NCBI RefSeq assembly: GCF_963662255.1
Contig: NC_085047.1
Coordinates: 113,432,214 to 113,496,213 of the forward strand
Reading direction: 5' to 3'
Origin: Cinclus cinclus
Lineage: Eukaryota > Chordata > Aves > Passeriformes > Cinclidae
Length of the DNA: 64,000 nt
Part shown: positions 31,706 through 43,038 of the stretch, one piece after another
Layout: each line of letters starts with the position of its first letter
How positions within the stretch are numbered: position 1 is the stretch's first letter
Program-made: the position numbers and the translations under genes
Notes under the pieces: generated by a model
Database searches by the model: none
What the model saw: only the letters and a program-made list of their open reading frames with translations
What the model was told of the DNA's origin: nothing

Positions 31706-34700
31706 ATTTGCATAAAATCTGTGACCTTTAATTCAATTTTTCTTTCTCTTTCTGGGAACTAAAATGATCTTTTTGACAAAGATGCAACTTCTCCTGTGTT
31801 TAAGAGCATATGTGAAAAACTTTGATGCACCCAGTTCAATGATAAACTTGTTGTTTGTAGCCAGATCTAGAGTGTTCATTGCTGGTCTGAAAAAATAGAC
31901 AACAAAATCTGGTGTTTCCTTGGTTAGTTAGAAATGTTTGGCATCTTTTCTTTTCAAAGAGAAATCAGACATTTGCACCGAGCTGTTCATGTAAGTTTGA
32001 TGTCCAAACATTGCCAAGATTAGTTCCAACTAAAAATGGTTTGTAGCTTGTTCACTTTTTAATGTCCTGTGTTAAATAAAATCATTTATCCATTCTGTGC
32101 TATTTCTGTACCAAGTAAACCAAGACAAGAGCAGTTGCTATATTTTTATTAACATAAATACTGGTGCCTATATGATTATTTTTTCCTGCATCTTGAGGGT
32201 GTTCACTCCTGATCAGAAGTGGTTTCATACTGATATGGCTTTATGGGGAAGCACCTTCTGTCCCTGCTGGCCTCAGAACCTCAGCTCTTATTTATGGCCA
32301 GTGAGCATTAGCTTTGCACCCATGGGTGTGATGACATTTCCTTACCATCTCCCTCGGTGGAACTCTTGAGCAAGATAGTTCTTGGAGAAAAAAAAAAAAA
32401 ATAGTGCAGGAAAACTTTATCTGGTCTACAATAATTTTTTTTTCACGTTTTATGAGTTTTGCTCTTTAAGCAATGTAACTTAAAAAAAAATAACGGCAAA
32501 GAAGAAACAACTGAATTGAGTTAGTGGAAAACTGTGAAACTAAACAATTTTGCAAACCTCATATGAACAAATCTGATGCTGGTTTTGAAAGAGTGAATGA
32601 TTAATCAATACAAGAGATTCATTTTTCAGAAGCCTTTGATCATTTTTTCCTTATGTCTCTCTGCGTCTTTCAAAGATTCATAGCTTATCATCCTTAAATC
32701 CCATTCTGTATTATCTCCAATTTTTTTCATATCAGAGTTTGTGATAATATTAATGACATACACTATCTTTTTGAGGTTAAGAACAAACACTAATGAGGAT
32801 GAAATTATTTCCATGCAAGGCAATGTCAGACCAAAGGGTGGTGCTTTACAGAGGTATTTTATTTCTCATGTGCATCATATTAGAATTAGAATCAGTGTGG
32901 TACTGGAGTATTTATTATCAGTATTTATTTGGGGTAAATACACTACAGTGATGGAGCAGAGCCACTTTTGTTTTCTGATGGTGCCTACAGTCCATGCTTT
33001 GCTTTACTAAACTTTGCCTTACTGGGTCTATAATAATTTCCAGTTTCCTCTTAACATTGCAGGTAGGATGTGTAAAAATACCCTTTTGACCCTAAATTTA
33101 GAATATCTATATTCACATAATGCTTTGATACCTCTCTTTCAATTAATTTTTCCTTAAATGAAATAAGGAATAACACAAAAATTCTGTTTATAGAGAGAGG
33201 TAGTTCTGTTGTTAAATCAGCCTGGGGGAACCTCTAAATAATTTTTTTTATTTACAAGTGGATTACACATGTAGTACCCCACTGTCATCTTTTTAAACCT
33301 ATAAGCCTAGGCATATAATACAGATCATTATTTATGATAACTTTTGGATTGCCTGCATAGCTTGATTACAAACTATTGTTACAAACAAACCTTACTGTTG
33401 ATATCTTAGAGAAATCATATTTCTTGCAGTAGTTGTTTTTTTATACCAATGCCCTTTAATGCACACCAATCAGTCTTTACTCACACACTGCCACGATTGG
33501 TCTATTTATTTAAAAAAAAAAAGAAGAAGGTTCAGAAAAAGTTCAAAGCCCTCAGAATTTTGCTTTGCTGCCTCTGTCACTAAGCACAGTCTTTGCTTGA
33601 AAAACATGCTTAAGCCCCAGCTAATTGATTTAATATTCCACTTTTTTTGGTATTTGTAAGTGGGCACTTTGGGCTGATGGAATCCTTGAGCCCACAGCAT
33701 TCTGCAAAACCTTTTTTATACACGTTTTTTCAAGTTCCAGCTATGTAGTGAATTTTATTAATTAGAAGAATGTTTCCTAACTTAGCAGGCAGGCTCCACC
33801 AGCCCCAGGAGGTGGGGTAGGGCACAGTGTGAAAGAACAGAACTTTGAGGGCAGGGAAAAAACTGCTTACCTGTCCCACCCGCCTGCAAATATGTTCCCA
33901 CAGTAATGAACATAATTCTCTTTGAAAAGTCACCCATGCAGCTTCCCCCAGCACTTGTGCTACCTCTCACTGTGCCAGCTTCAGTTTCCCCACAGGTAAA
34001 TCTTCTGACTCAGGCAAGAGCCCCCCAAAAATTCGCTCCTCTCCTGTTTGCACATAAAGAATGTTTAAGAAAGTTCCATTGAAACACTCAAAGTTTTGGT
34101 GCCGGCGAATTAAAATGAGTTTAAGCCCCGTATGGTTGCTCTGATTAAGAGGTGAAGTGGTTTTCCATCTAGCTCAATATTTTAGTTGACTCACCTTTAT
34201 GTGCCTCTATGTTTCCATACACACAGGACCTTGGATTTCTCAGATCCTGTTTCAAGCCCTTCCGAGGAAATAAAGGCTTGTCTGCCTCGGGGAGCTGTTG
34301 TGAAATACACTGGAGTGTGAATTTAAAATGCAGCACTCTGCCTGCATTAACTCCTTGTGGGAATGCTCTGTTCTGCACACGGAGTGCTCAGCAGCTTGCT
34401 GTAATCCACTCTGCTAAAATCAGAATTACTAAAATCAGCTAATCCTAAATAAAATAGATGTATTTTTCTTTGCACAACCTGAAGGATATTTAAAGTTTAA
34501 TCAGTTGTTATCAGCCTAAGGAGTTTCAGCCGTTTCCCATCTCCTGTCCCTGGTGTTTAATTTGGTTGAAAGCAGGTCCTTGCCCCAAATTCAATGTGTA
34601 GCTTTACAAAGTTGTGCCAGCACAGCAGAGAGGCTGAAGGTCACATTGCTGGGAGCCGAGGGGAGCACTTTGAATTTGGGCTGCTGGCAAGTGTGCTGCT

Positions 34701-35365
34701 AATGGAAGCCTGTTTCACACTGCAGAAAATGCAATATACAGCCCATTTCAGGTGCTGGGTTTTCATGGACTGAGGCAGTTTTAATTAAGGTTTAGTCCCC
34801 CCTTGTAAGTCCTGACTGATGGGGTGCTGCATCCTGACACCCAACTCAATTTCATCACTGTGCAGTCTTCCCATTTCTTTGGAATTAGCAGCACTGCCCT
34901 CACAAACCTTGAGCAGGAGCAGGGAGAAGTGAAGGGTGGGGGGGATAAGGTAAAAAAATATACAGAGAAATAAAGCAACAGAAAAGCATGAACAGACACA
35001 TCCCTGCTCTAAAGAATGAGGAGCATTCACTCAATTAGTCTGGACAGACTTTTCAACTATGAGATGGTAGGTGAGGATTCAGGACCTGGTTTGTGTTGTG
35101 GATACTGCAAAATTTTCTGCATTTTTGTAGTAGATGTAATTGTCTCTGTGTTGGAGTGAGTTAATTAAATGTTACTGCAATATTTACTGGTGTCTGTTTG
35201 GTTTTTAAAAACACTTAATTCTATGTTCCTGTCAGTTGATTTTCTGCCAAAGCCATCTTGTCTTCTCCATGCTTCTATTTTGGTTTATGTTACCTTCAGT
35301 AACCCAGTGTGGTTTTATGAACATGTTGCTCTTCATGCCTCTGATAGTGAGGAAGAAACTGTTAC

Positions 35366-35404
<39 letters not shown>
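35366..35404. repeat. (ATA)n microsatellite
   Basis: A pure ATA trinucleotide run of about 13 units. Confidence 0.95.
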
Positions 35405-35406
<2 letters not shown>

Positions 35407-37544
35407 TCTTGTTTATTGTCACTGGAAAGGTAGTTCATAAAACAATTAAAACATACTCTCTCAGAAAGTATTTCACATATAAATTATCCTTATAGTTTTC
35501 ACTTATTGCTCTATGTGCATAGGAACTTGTGAGAGATCTTTGGATATTTCTTCACCTATCTGAAATAGTTGCAAAAACATTTCTATTTTATGGGCGCCAT
35601 GATTTAAGTAGGATAGTTCCCATCATCCATGGGCAGCTCTCAACTCTGAGTAACTGGGAGTTGAACAGGGCTGGGTTTCCTCATGATTCTGCTTGTGGGT
35701 GACAGTGCATAATCCACTCAAGCAGATTTTTTTACTTATTTCTACCAGCCATGATCAGGGTTCTCTCCCTCATAATAATATTTCATGGTGAGCTTACTCT
35801 TCCTTCTGTCCACCTGATCCTTTCAAATCAAGGGAAGCACACCTACTGCTGCCCCAGTTTTCCTCAGCTCTGTGGTAAGAAAGAGCATTTTTAATGCATT
35901 CTCTGTATTGCAAGCTACCTCTTGTGTTAAAATTATTGTCGTGGCTTCAAAGGTGATGCCCTGCCCGTGGCTGTGTTGGAGCCACATTCCACTGAGAGCC
36001 TTTCATAGCAGATGCCTTGATTGTTTGAGTAAGGGCTAAACTATGGGCTGTATTTGCTGTGCATGCCATTCAGCCTCAGACCTGGGGAGGGTAGGAGCAG
36101 AGCCTCTCCTGATGAAAAGCTGAAGGATAAAAAGGCAATTTGTGGGACTCTGCTCCTGGAACAGATCCTTCTGTGCTGGCTTTCAATTAATCCTTTTGGC
36201 TTTGTTTTGTAAAATGCGTCAAGAGAGTCCAAATTTGATTGAAATAATCTTGGCGAAGCCCCAAGATATGTGTCTCTTCAATTTATGGGCTAAAGTTGCC
36301 TTTTGGGTTAGCTATTAATGACAAAATCCCATCAGTGGATGCAAGGCAACATAAATATGTTAATCTTCCCTCTGGAGATTGGCTGACAGATGCATTATTT
36401 TTTGTCTGGAGAACTCAACTCACTCCAGTGACCTGAGAGTGTGAAATTTCTAGTCCTTAAGAGGAACAAAAATCACACATCACTGTGATCATAACTTTAC
36501 AAAATAAAGCCCATCAGGACATGAAGGGACTCCTCTGGCTGTATAGCCAAAGTAAGGGAATGGAGAAAAGTCAGATGTGGAAGAAAAGGAATATGGTGTG
36601 TCTTCAAAGATGTTTAGGAACAGTGAAACCATTTGTTCTCCATGTCTGTGCTAGAAAAGATGAGAAGTAATGAGCATCACTTACAAGAGAGTTGCAAAAT
36701 CTATTGTAGGCAAGGTGGGGTTTCAGGATTTCCTGTCTTTTAATAAAGATTTTAGGGTTCTGACCCTTTACTAAGTACACGAATCTGTAGCTCAGAACTC
36801 TGTGCCAGGAAATTGCCTGTATTCCATGCACTGGCATGGATGTGGGCTGTGACCCAGGTTTTGCATTCCTGTTCTTGAGAGAACATCCTGATGAGGAGCA
36901 GAAATGGACTCACTGTGCACCCACTTGGTTACGTGAGCTAGGCAAGCCCTTTTGGATAAATGAATTTCATTAATTTCTGAGACCTAAAGGTACCCAAAGT
37001 GTCATTTAGTTTGATTCATCTGATTATTCGTTGCATCAAGAATATTTTCTTTCCCTGCCTTCTGTTCTTGAATTTGCATTTAGTCCTCTTGATTCTTCAG
37101 TCTTTGATTGGGTGCAGGCCGTGATTTCACCTTTCTAAAAAGGGAGCTGTCACCATTGTCAGGTAGATGAGAGACACTTGTGGCTGCTCCTTGCATGAGA
37201 TGATAGAATATTCCTGTACATATATCTGAAGTTTTCTCCTGAAAGTATTTTTTTAGCTCTATTTACCCCTAAACATAAAACCACTTGGGATTTTCCCCTT
37301 GTCACATGTCAACAGTCAGAGCTTTCTACTTGTGCAGTTAAAACTTGCATTGTGTCCACAGCATCAGAGAGTTCCTGAGCTCAAGAGTTCTGAGGGCAGA
37401 GCTTCTTAAATGCAAAAATTGTTTGGTGGCTTGCTGATTGCTTGTGGTTAATCATTATGTGAATTTAAATATCAAGAAAGTGCAAAGATTTAAAGAAAAA
37501 TAGTGAAGTGTAAGTGGGGTTGTGGAGATGTACATTTGTTGACA

Positions 37545-37650
37545 TTTATTCACTGCCCCATCCTCCTGGTGCTCCAGGGACTGTGAAGTCTGGAGATACC
37601 CCAGAACTGTTGGACACAACCCCGTGCCACGGACATTTGCAGGGTTAAAC
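37545..37650 (+). mobile_element. Possible CR1 relic
   Basis: TGAAGTCTGGAGATACCCCA and TTGGACACAACCCCGTGCC resemble the CR1 segment that reads 'gagatattcaaaacccgcctggacac' in other copies. It is short and diverged. Confidence 0.4.
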
Positions 37651-38613
37651 ATCCTGCGGTGTTTGCAACACTGGCTAACAGGATTTTTATTTTTTTAAAG
37701 AAAGAGTTTGTGTATTTCTGAAAAGATAACAGTCAGACATAAGTATGTGATCGCTTCTTTTGCTTCTGCATAGGAAAGCACAGCTCTCATGGGCAGCTTA
37801 TTTTTTTTTTCTTTTTTGGTTGGTTGAGGTTGTTTAGGTGTATTTAAAGGAAGGTGTAGGGTTAGCTGTAGGTGTAGGTGGAAGCACTTAAGAACCCCCA
37901 CAAAACAAAAGGTTGTAGCATGTCCTTCTTGTGGAGAGATGGTCAACAGCACTGAGTATTTTTGGCATGCACAGAATCAAGTTTCAGAAAACAGCAAGGG
38001 GTTATGCTCACATTTCTGTTTCTATTTTTAAGATTTTCGTTTAATTGCATGTGTAATTTAATAAATATTTCTACTTGCATAGAAGTCAATTGCATGAGAG
38101 CAGAGCTTGCTCCAGGAAGGTTGTTGTGTTCGTGAAGCTCAGAAATTCTCTTGCCTTTGTGTGTTTGGTGAGAATTTTCTTCACCAGAACAGTGCCTACC
38201 TCACCCAATTGTGTATTACGTGGTGTGCTTTCCTTCAAGCTAAAAAGGGAGGGACAGGTGGTGTTTTTGTCCTGGTTTTAAGTGCTTGGAATATATTTAG
38301 GATTTGTGGATGTTTTGTTGATGGAAAGTGGGTGCATTGACACAAGATCTCAGATTTGAAACTGTTGTTTTTCTGAACAGGTTCTTATTCTGTTTAGGAT
38401 ATTTACTTACTGATAAACAATCCTCTTCATTTAGTCAAAACTAAATTTGTAGAGAAAAAGAATATTGAAACTCCCTTGAGGCTATACGACTATATTAATG
38501 AAACTGGCAGCTTAATTTAAAATAAGTTATGAATTAACAAATCTTTCAAAAGTTATTTGTATTGCCACTAAATTGTTCCAGTTTAAATTCAGAAAAAAAA
38601 ATTTGCTTGACAG

Positions 38614-38671
38614 AACGGTCAGAAACATTCTGCCAAAGAAAGGCTGCTATGAGATCACATGAGGAAACATG
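38614..38671 (+). pseudogene. HINFP-like exon relic 1 with internal stop
   Basis: The block is 58 nt and runs from an ACAG acceptor to a CATG|GTAAGT donor. The finger reading frame gives KHSAKERLL-stop-DHMRKHG. Canonical finger features survive: Leu, then x2-His, then x3-His. The Cys pair is gone, with GGT and TGA at the expected positions. The acceptor's pyrimidine tract is weak, so the exon's 5' limit is uncertain. Confidence 0.5.
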
Positions 38672-39490
38672 GTAAGTTAGAGCTTCTTAAAACAAAACAT
38701 TCTTTTCTCAAGGTTAGATAAACTACAGGTCAGGCAAACAACAGAGTTACAAGCGTTGTTATATCAGCTAAGAAAACTGATCTATGAACCTAGGTCAACT
38801 GTGTTACAAAAATGCTGGAAAAGTAAGAACTGCCTGTGCCTCTGAGACATGAAAATTCCATTCTCTGTGCCTCCAAACCAAGAAGTTCAAGGGGCTTTTC
38901 TCTTGTGCAGTGGCTCCCATGCAGATGTTTATTCTCCTCTGCTCGTTTGCTTTCAGGACCCAGGGCTGGGTGAAAGCCCCAGGTGTGTTCCAGCTGGGGC
39001 TGCAGCCCTGCTCACCTTGCAGCACACAACCAGCCTCTCTCACACCTCCCAGTCCTTCCCTGACCTAACCACAACCTCCCTCGGGTCCCCAGAGATTCCC
39101 ACAAGTCAGCGATGACTTGCTGGGAAAGAATCCCAGAGCATCTGAGCAGGAGGAAAGCTGCGATGCTGCTGTGGGACCCACAGGAAATGCAGAGAGGCGG
39201 GTGGTTCCCTGCCCTGGGAACAGGAATAGGAATATTCCAGCCGTGCAGCCAGCCCTGGTACAAACACACAAGTGGCTCTGTGCAGACTTGCTCAGTCGGG
39301 GTACGTTGTGCATCCTTAAGGAAACACGATTTCTCACTGACTACACCCATCGATGCTTAGACTCCGCATTTCATTAGATTAGACTCAAGGTGCTTTAGAA
39401 GAGACATTGGAAATTAATCCAAATAGAGATTTTTATCTTTGTTTCATTAACTAATGAAGCTGTCTAAATATGCTGTTTGGTTTGGGTGAT

Positions 39491-39525
39491 TTTTTTTTTA
39501 TTATTATTATTATTAATTATTATTA
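39491..39525. repeat. (TTA)n microsatellite
   Basis: A T run followed by about ten TTA units, interrupted once. Confidence 0.9.
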
Positions 39526-41730
39526 AAGCACAACACATTAGGATAGATCTGATACATTAAATAAAGCACATGGCTGACTGAACAATTTGTTTCTGGATAC
39601 TCTGGCTGTGATTAAAACTTTGTGAATTGTACAGTGTGCCTGGCTGTCCTTGTCCCCTGATCATTCTGCCCTGTGTCCTGCTTGCACAGGCAGGGAAAAT
39701 CTCAAGGTGGCTGGAGTAGGAACAAGGCTGATGTGAACCTGTGTCATATCCCAGTGAGTGAACTTGGCTGAGGGATCTGGGAGGCATCCCAGGGTCCCAG
39801 CTGCTCAGGCACAACCTAAATCCATTCAGATATTGAAGCCAGTTGCATCCCTGGGTCATGGTTCAGCTTTCTTTATCAATTCTGGCTGCACTCACATCTG
39901 CATGTTGGCGCAGGGTGCCAGTGCAGACATGACATTCCCATATTCCTACCCTGCTGTATTGCATAACAGCTTGCTGATAAATATTGAAATTTCCTTTTAA
40001 AGAGCTTGCTTACCTATAAGAAATTATCCTGAAATAAGCTGTGATATGAATGCAAATGTTGAGGATCTTCTGAAATCACTCCCTGCGTGGACATATTTAC
40101 ATGGCAGACAACTAAGTAAACTTGGATACTCCCATTCTAAGAGGCTGTTAAATTCACTGACACAGTTTTGCAGATTAAGTTATTCCAGAGGGGTTTTCCA
40201 CATGAAGCTATTTATGTCAGAGACAAAAGCAAAACAAAATTCCTGGTCCGAGACAAACTATGAGGAAAAATTCCTGTGCAGGGAGTGATCCTGGAATATT
40301 GCAAAGCATTATATTTACTTTTTGGTTTCTTTTGAGCCCACATGACTGTTCTCTAGACATCTGTAAAGCAGCTGATTATAAAACAATGAGTGGTTTCAAA
40401 TTCCTATAAAACCCAGCTTTTGTCCACATTCAAGCATTCTTTACAGAGACTCTCCCTACAAATCACCACGTTGCTGATTCAGATGCACAAAGCAGCGTTT
40501 GTTCAGGGCAAGTCCTTCCAGCCCTGCCTGCCCATTTGCCAGAGGTTGTCCCAAATCCAGAATCAGAGCAATCCCATATCTCAGCCTGCAGCTGAGCAAG
40601 CCCTGAGCAGGGCTGTGCCTCGTGGAAATCAATCCCACTGTGGAAGGGGGAGGCAGAGGGTGGATGCTCTTCCCTCTGAGAAGTGGTAATACCTCAAACC
40701 CTTAAATCAGATTTGACAGTGCTAGTCCCTCAGAAGGCCTCCAGTCAACATCCACCTTTTAAAAAACCTCCAAAAGTGCCAAGGGCAAAACAATAATCAT
40801 CCTTTTCGTGAGGGCCTAGAGGGTGAAATGTGATCTTACCATCTATTTTTTGGAAGTAACCTGAGATGCTGTAAATCGACCATTATTTCCCTGCCCTCTT
40901 TATTGGATCTGCATTTCATTTTGATTTCATGTTTTTTTTCTCTGTATTTTTTATTCCCAAGTGTATTATAATATGCTACTTTTAAACTGACCTTTTTTTT
41001 TTTTTTTTTGGTCGTGTAGAAGACAAAATCCCGGTGACACTGTGATGAAGAACAGAAAGTATGTTTTTCTCTCTATTATCTTTTCTAGTTGTACTGTGTT
41101 TCCTATGGCCTTTGTGGGATGGGGAGCACAGGTACCTCCTCACTGAAAGCACACATCCAATTCTGATACCATAATTCCATTGTCACACCTGTGACAGCAG
41201 GTGAGAAAATTTGAGGCTCATGGCACGGTGATGTGACAAACCAAATTGCACATGTAAGCACTGGTGGCAAATTATTTTAACTTCTCCTGAGAAGATGAGA
41301 GGCCAAAGGCTTTGAATGCTGGAAATGGAGTAAAACGCATCAATATTTAAGTACTTTTGAGTTGACATTGTGTGTGGATAGAAGGAAATAACTGAAATTT
41401 CTAAACCAAAGAGATTGGTAATGGGCAAGAATTTTCTCTACATGAACATAAAGGGTCATAGATGTGGAAAAATAACCTGGATTTGGGCATGGTGTGGATG
41501 TGTGGGAAGAAAGAAGGAATGGAAAAAGAAATTAAGAGCACATCAAAGAGGTGTCTGAACTATCCCCTTGCCACAGGTGGAAAAACTGAGGCAGAGAAGC
41601 AATTCACACAAATTCCGCTTTCACTTGTCATTGTCAGAGCCAAAAATTTCTACCTCACAGTCCTAAACATTAACCACAAGACTATTCCTCTGTACTATTA
41701 TATCTGTTATTTGTTTGACCTTGTTTTCAG

Positions 41731-41875
41731 TTTTAAGAGCGCCTCTGATCTCCATAAACATGTTGAAACACACACTGAAGTGACTCAGGTGCCTGAGCAC
41801 AGCTGTGATGTTGGAGGATGTGGTTTCAATTCATGGACCTCACCAGCTTTGAGACAGCACTGCAAGAGAGCGCAG
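41731..41875 (+). pseudogene. HINFP-like exon relic 2, reading frame intact
   Basis: The block is 145 nt, entering in phase 2 and leaving in phase 0. It has a good pyrimidine-rich acceptor and an acceptable donor. It encodes the His half of one finger (DLHKHVETH) and a C-x4-C-x12-His finger whose expected final His is Gln (CKRAQ). No stop interrupts this block. It could therefore still be spliced into a transcript, but I found no intact partner exon on either side. Confidence 0.55.
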
Positions 41876-42902
41876 GTACTGAGTGTAATAAACAGCAGGA
41901 TAAAATATATTTCTTTAAATGAGGCTAAAGTTTCAAATTTATGTGCGTTTGGTTTCGTGTGAATTAATGAAGAGTTTTATTTTTGCATCAAATCCAGCAT
42001 TTATTTGCACGCATTTCTAGGACTCTTGCAAGTGTTGTGCAAATATCTGATTGCTTCTTCTGAGTGCTTACTGTAGGTACATGCAGTTGCATTCTCAGAG
42101 TCTTGAATTCTGGCCAACCTCCTCCCACCTCCCATTTTTTTTTAAGGGAAAAACCCCACATACCAATTCTAATCTCAGCAGCAAAGAATTTCAGGGATTA
42201 AAATCCAACATCATCTTTCTGGATTGGTACTCCATACTCAGAACTAATATGTTACCTGGAAATGGGGAAACTTTTAATCATGTGAGTGTGGTCACACATT
42301 AAAATTCACTTTGGGCTGCTATAATTTATGCATGTTTGCTGCCTGTTTCTCCAGCTTCCTGAGCTGTGATCACTCCTGTGCTGTAAAATGAATATATTTT
42401 AGTGGGATCTGCTGTCACCCTGCTCTTGCTGATCTGCAGTAGCAGTGGCCAGTGCAGAGAATTTACACATTTTTTGGAGTTCCTTAATTGACAAGTTCTA
42501 ACAACCACAAACTGGAAATATTTCAGGAAGCTACTTCAAAACTTCTTCAGCTATTTAGTGTGGCTTTTCTCTTTTCAACAGGGGATTAATTTTTGTCATA
42601 TGTATGTCCAAGCCTTCCATGACTCTAAGTCCTCCTTTCCAAGAGGAATTCTGAAATATAAATTCCCTATCTGTCAAAATATTTCTCCTGGAATTATTCA
42701 CTGACCCAAACATCTTCAAAAAGCTCATAAACTCAGCAGCCATTATCATATATTAATTACCAGCCGATTCTTGCTCAAACCATAAAGTATTTTTTTCTAA
42801 AACATTCTGATTTAGAGGTCCAGATAATTAATTTTAAATTTTCTAAAGTTTGGTTCCATTTTAGACATTCTGAATGTGAAACAATTTACTGTTTTGCATT
42901 GG

Positions 42903-43038
42903 GTTTTCTATCATGGTAGTAAAACTTACGGTGGTTAAACCAAGGAAATAAGGATTTTTTGCTTTTATAGGTTTTCTATCATGGTAGTAAAACTTACTGT
43001 GGTAAAACCAAGGAAGTAAGGATTTTTTGCTTTTATAG
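42903..43038. repeat. Tandem duplication, 2 x 68 bp
   Basis: Two adjacent 68-bp copies (42903-42970 and 42971-43038), both starting GTTTTCTATCATGGTAGTAA and ending TTTTTTGCTTTTATAG, differ at only three positions. This is a recent local duplication. Confidence 0.95.

Larger units (their letters stand above)
22311..38613. other. Gene-poor interval between PRDM15 and the HINFP-like remnant
   Basis: Over about 16 kb I find no exon chain that holds together on either strand. The recognisable content is CR1 relics (22.9, 25.0-26.8, 31.5 and possibly 37.5 kb), a hairpin pair at 24.5 kb, a degenerate about-40-bp repeat at 28.5 kb and short microsatellites. The rest is AT-rich unique sequence, which could contain conserved enhancers that cannot be seen without alignment. 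Confidence 0.6.
38614..41875 (+). pseudogene. Remnant of a HINFP-like zinc-finger gene (exon relics)
   Basis: Two exon-like blocks in the same strand and order resemble consecutive fingers of histone H4 transcription factor HINFP. Block 1 (38614-38671) ends at a GTAAGT donor and reads SAKERLL, a TGA stop (38650-38652), then DHMRKHG. HINFP has FATERLLRDHMRNH here, so Arg CGA has become TGA and Phe has become Ser. Block 2 (41731-41875) lies between TTGTTTTCAG and CAG|GTACTG. It reads FKSASDLHKHVETHTE, then HSCDVGGCGF and ALRQHCKRAQ, matching the HINFP pair DLQKHLDTHSE and C-x4-C. The last His ligand is replaced by Gln. Between them, 41012-41059 (EDK, then TGTGAT) may be a frameshifted third exon. 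Retained splice sites argue for a decayed gene copy and not a retrocopy. The family match is from memory; an unrelated zinc-finger gene is the alternative. Confidence 0.55.

Noticed and set aside
38195..38270. CITWCAFLQAKK / SFKLKRE stretch as another HINFP-like exon
   Set aside because: The resemblance is a few residues in competing frames, with no convincing finger and no supporting splice sites.
38614..38671. Alternative reading ERSETFCQRKAAMRSHEET as an intact finger exon
   Set aside because: This frame has no stop but lacks finger spacing. The other frame gives the canonical His-x3-His and the HINFP-like ERLL-DHMRKH series, so I prefer the frame with the stop.
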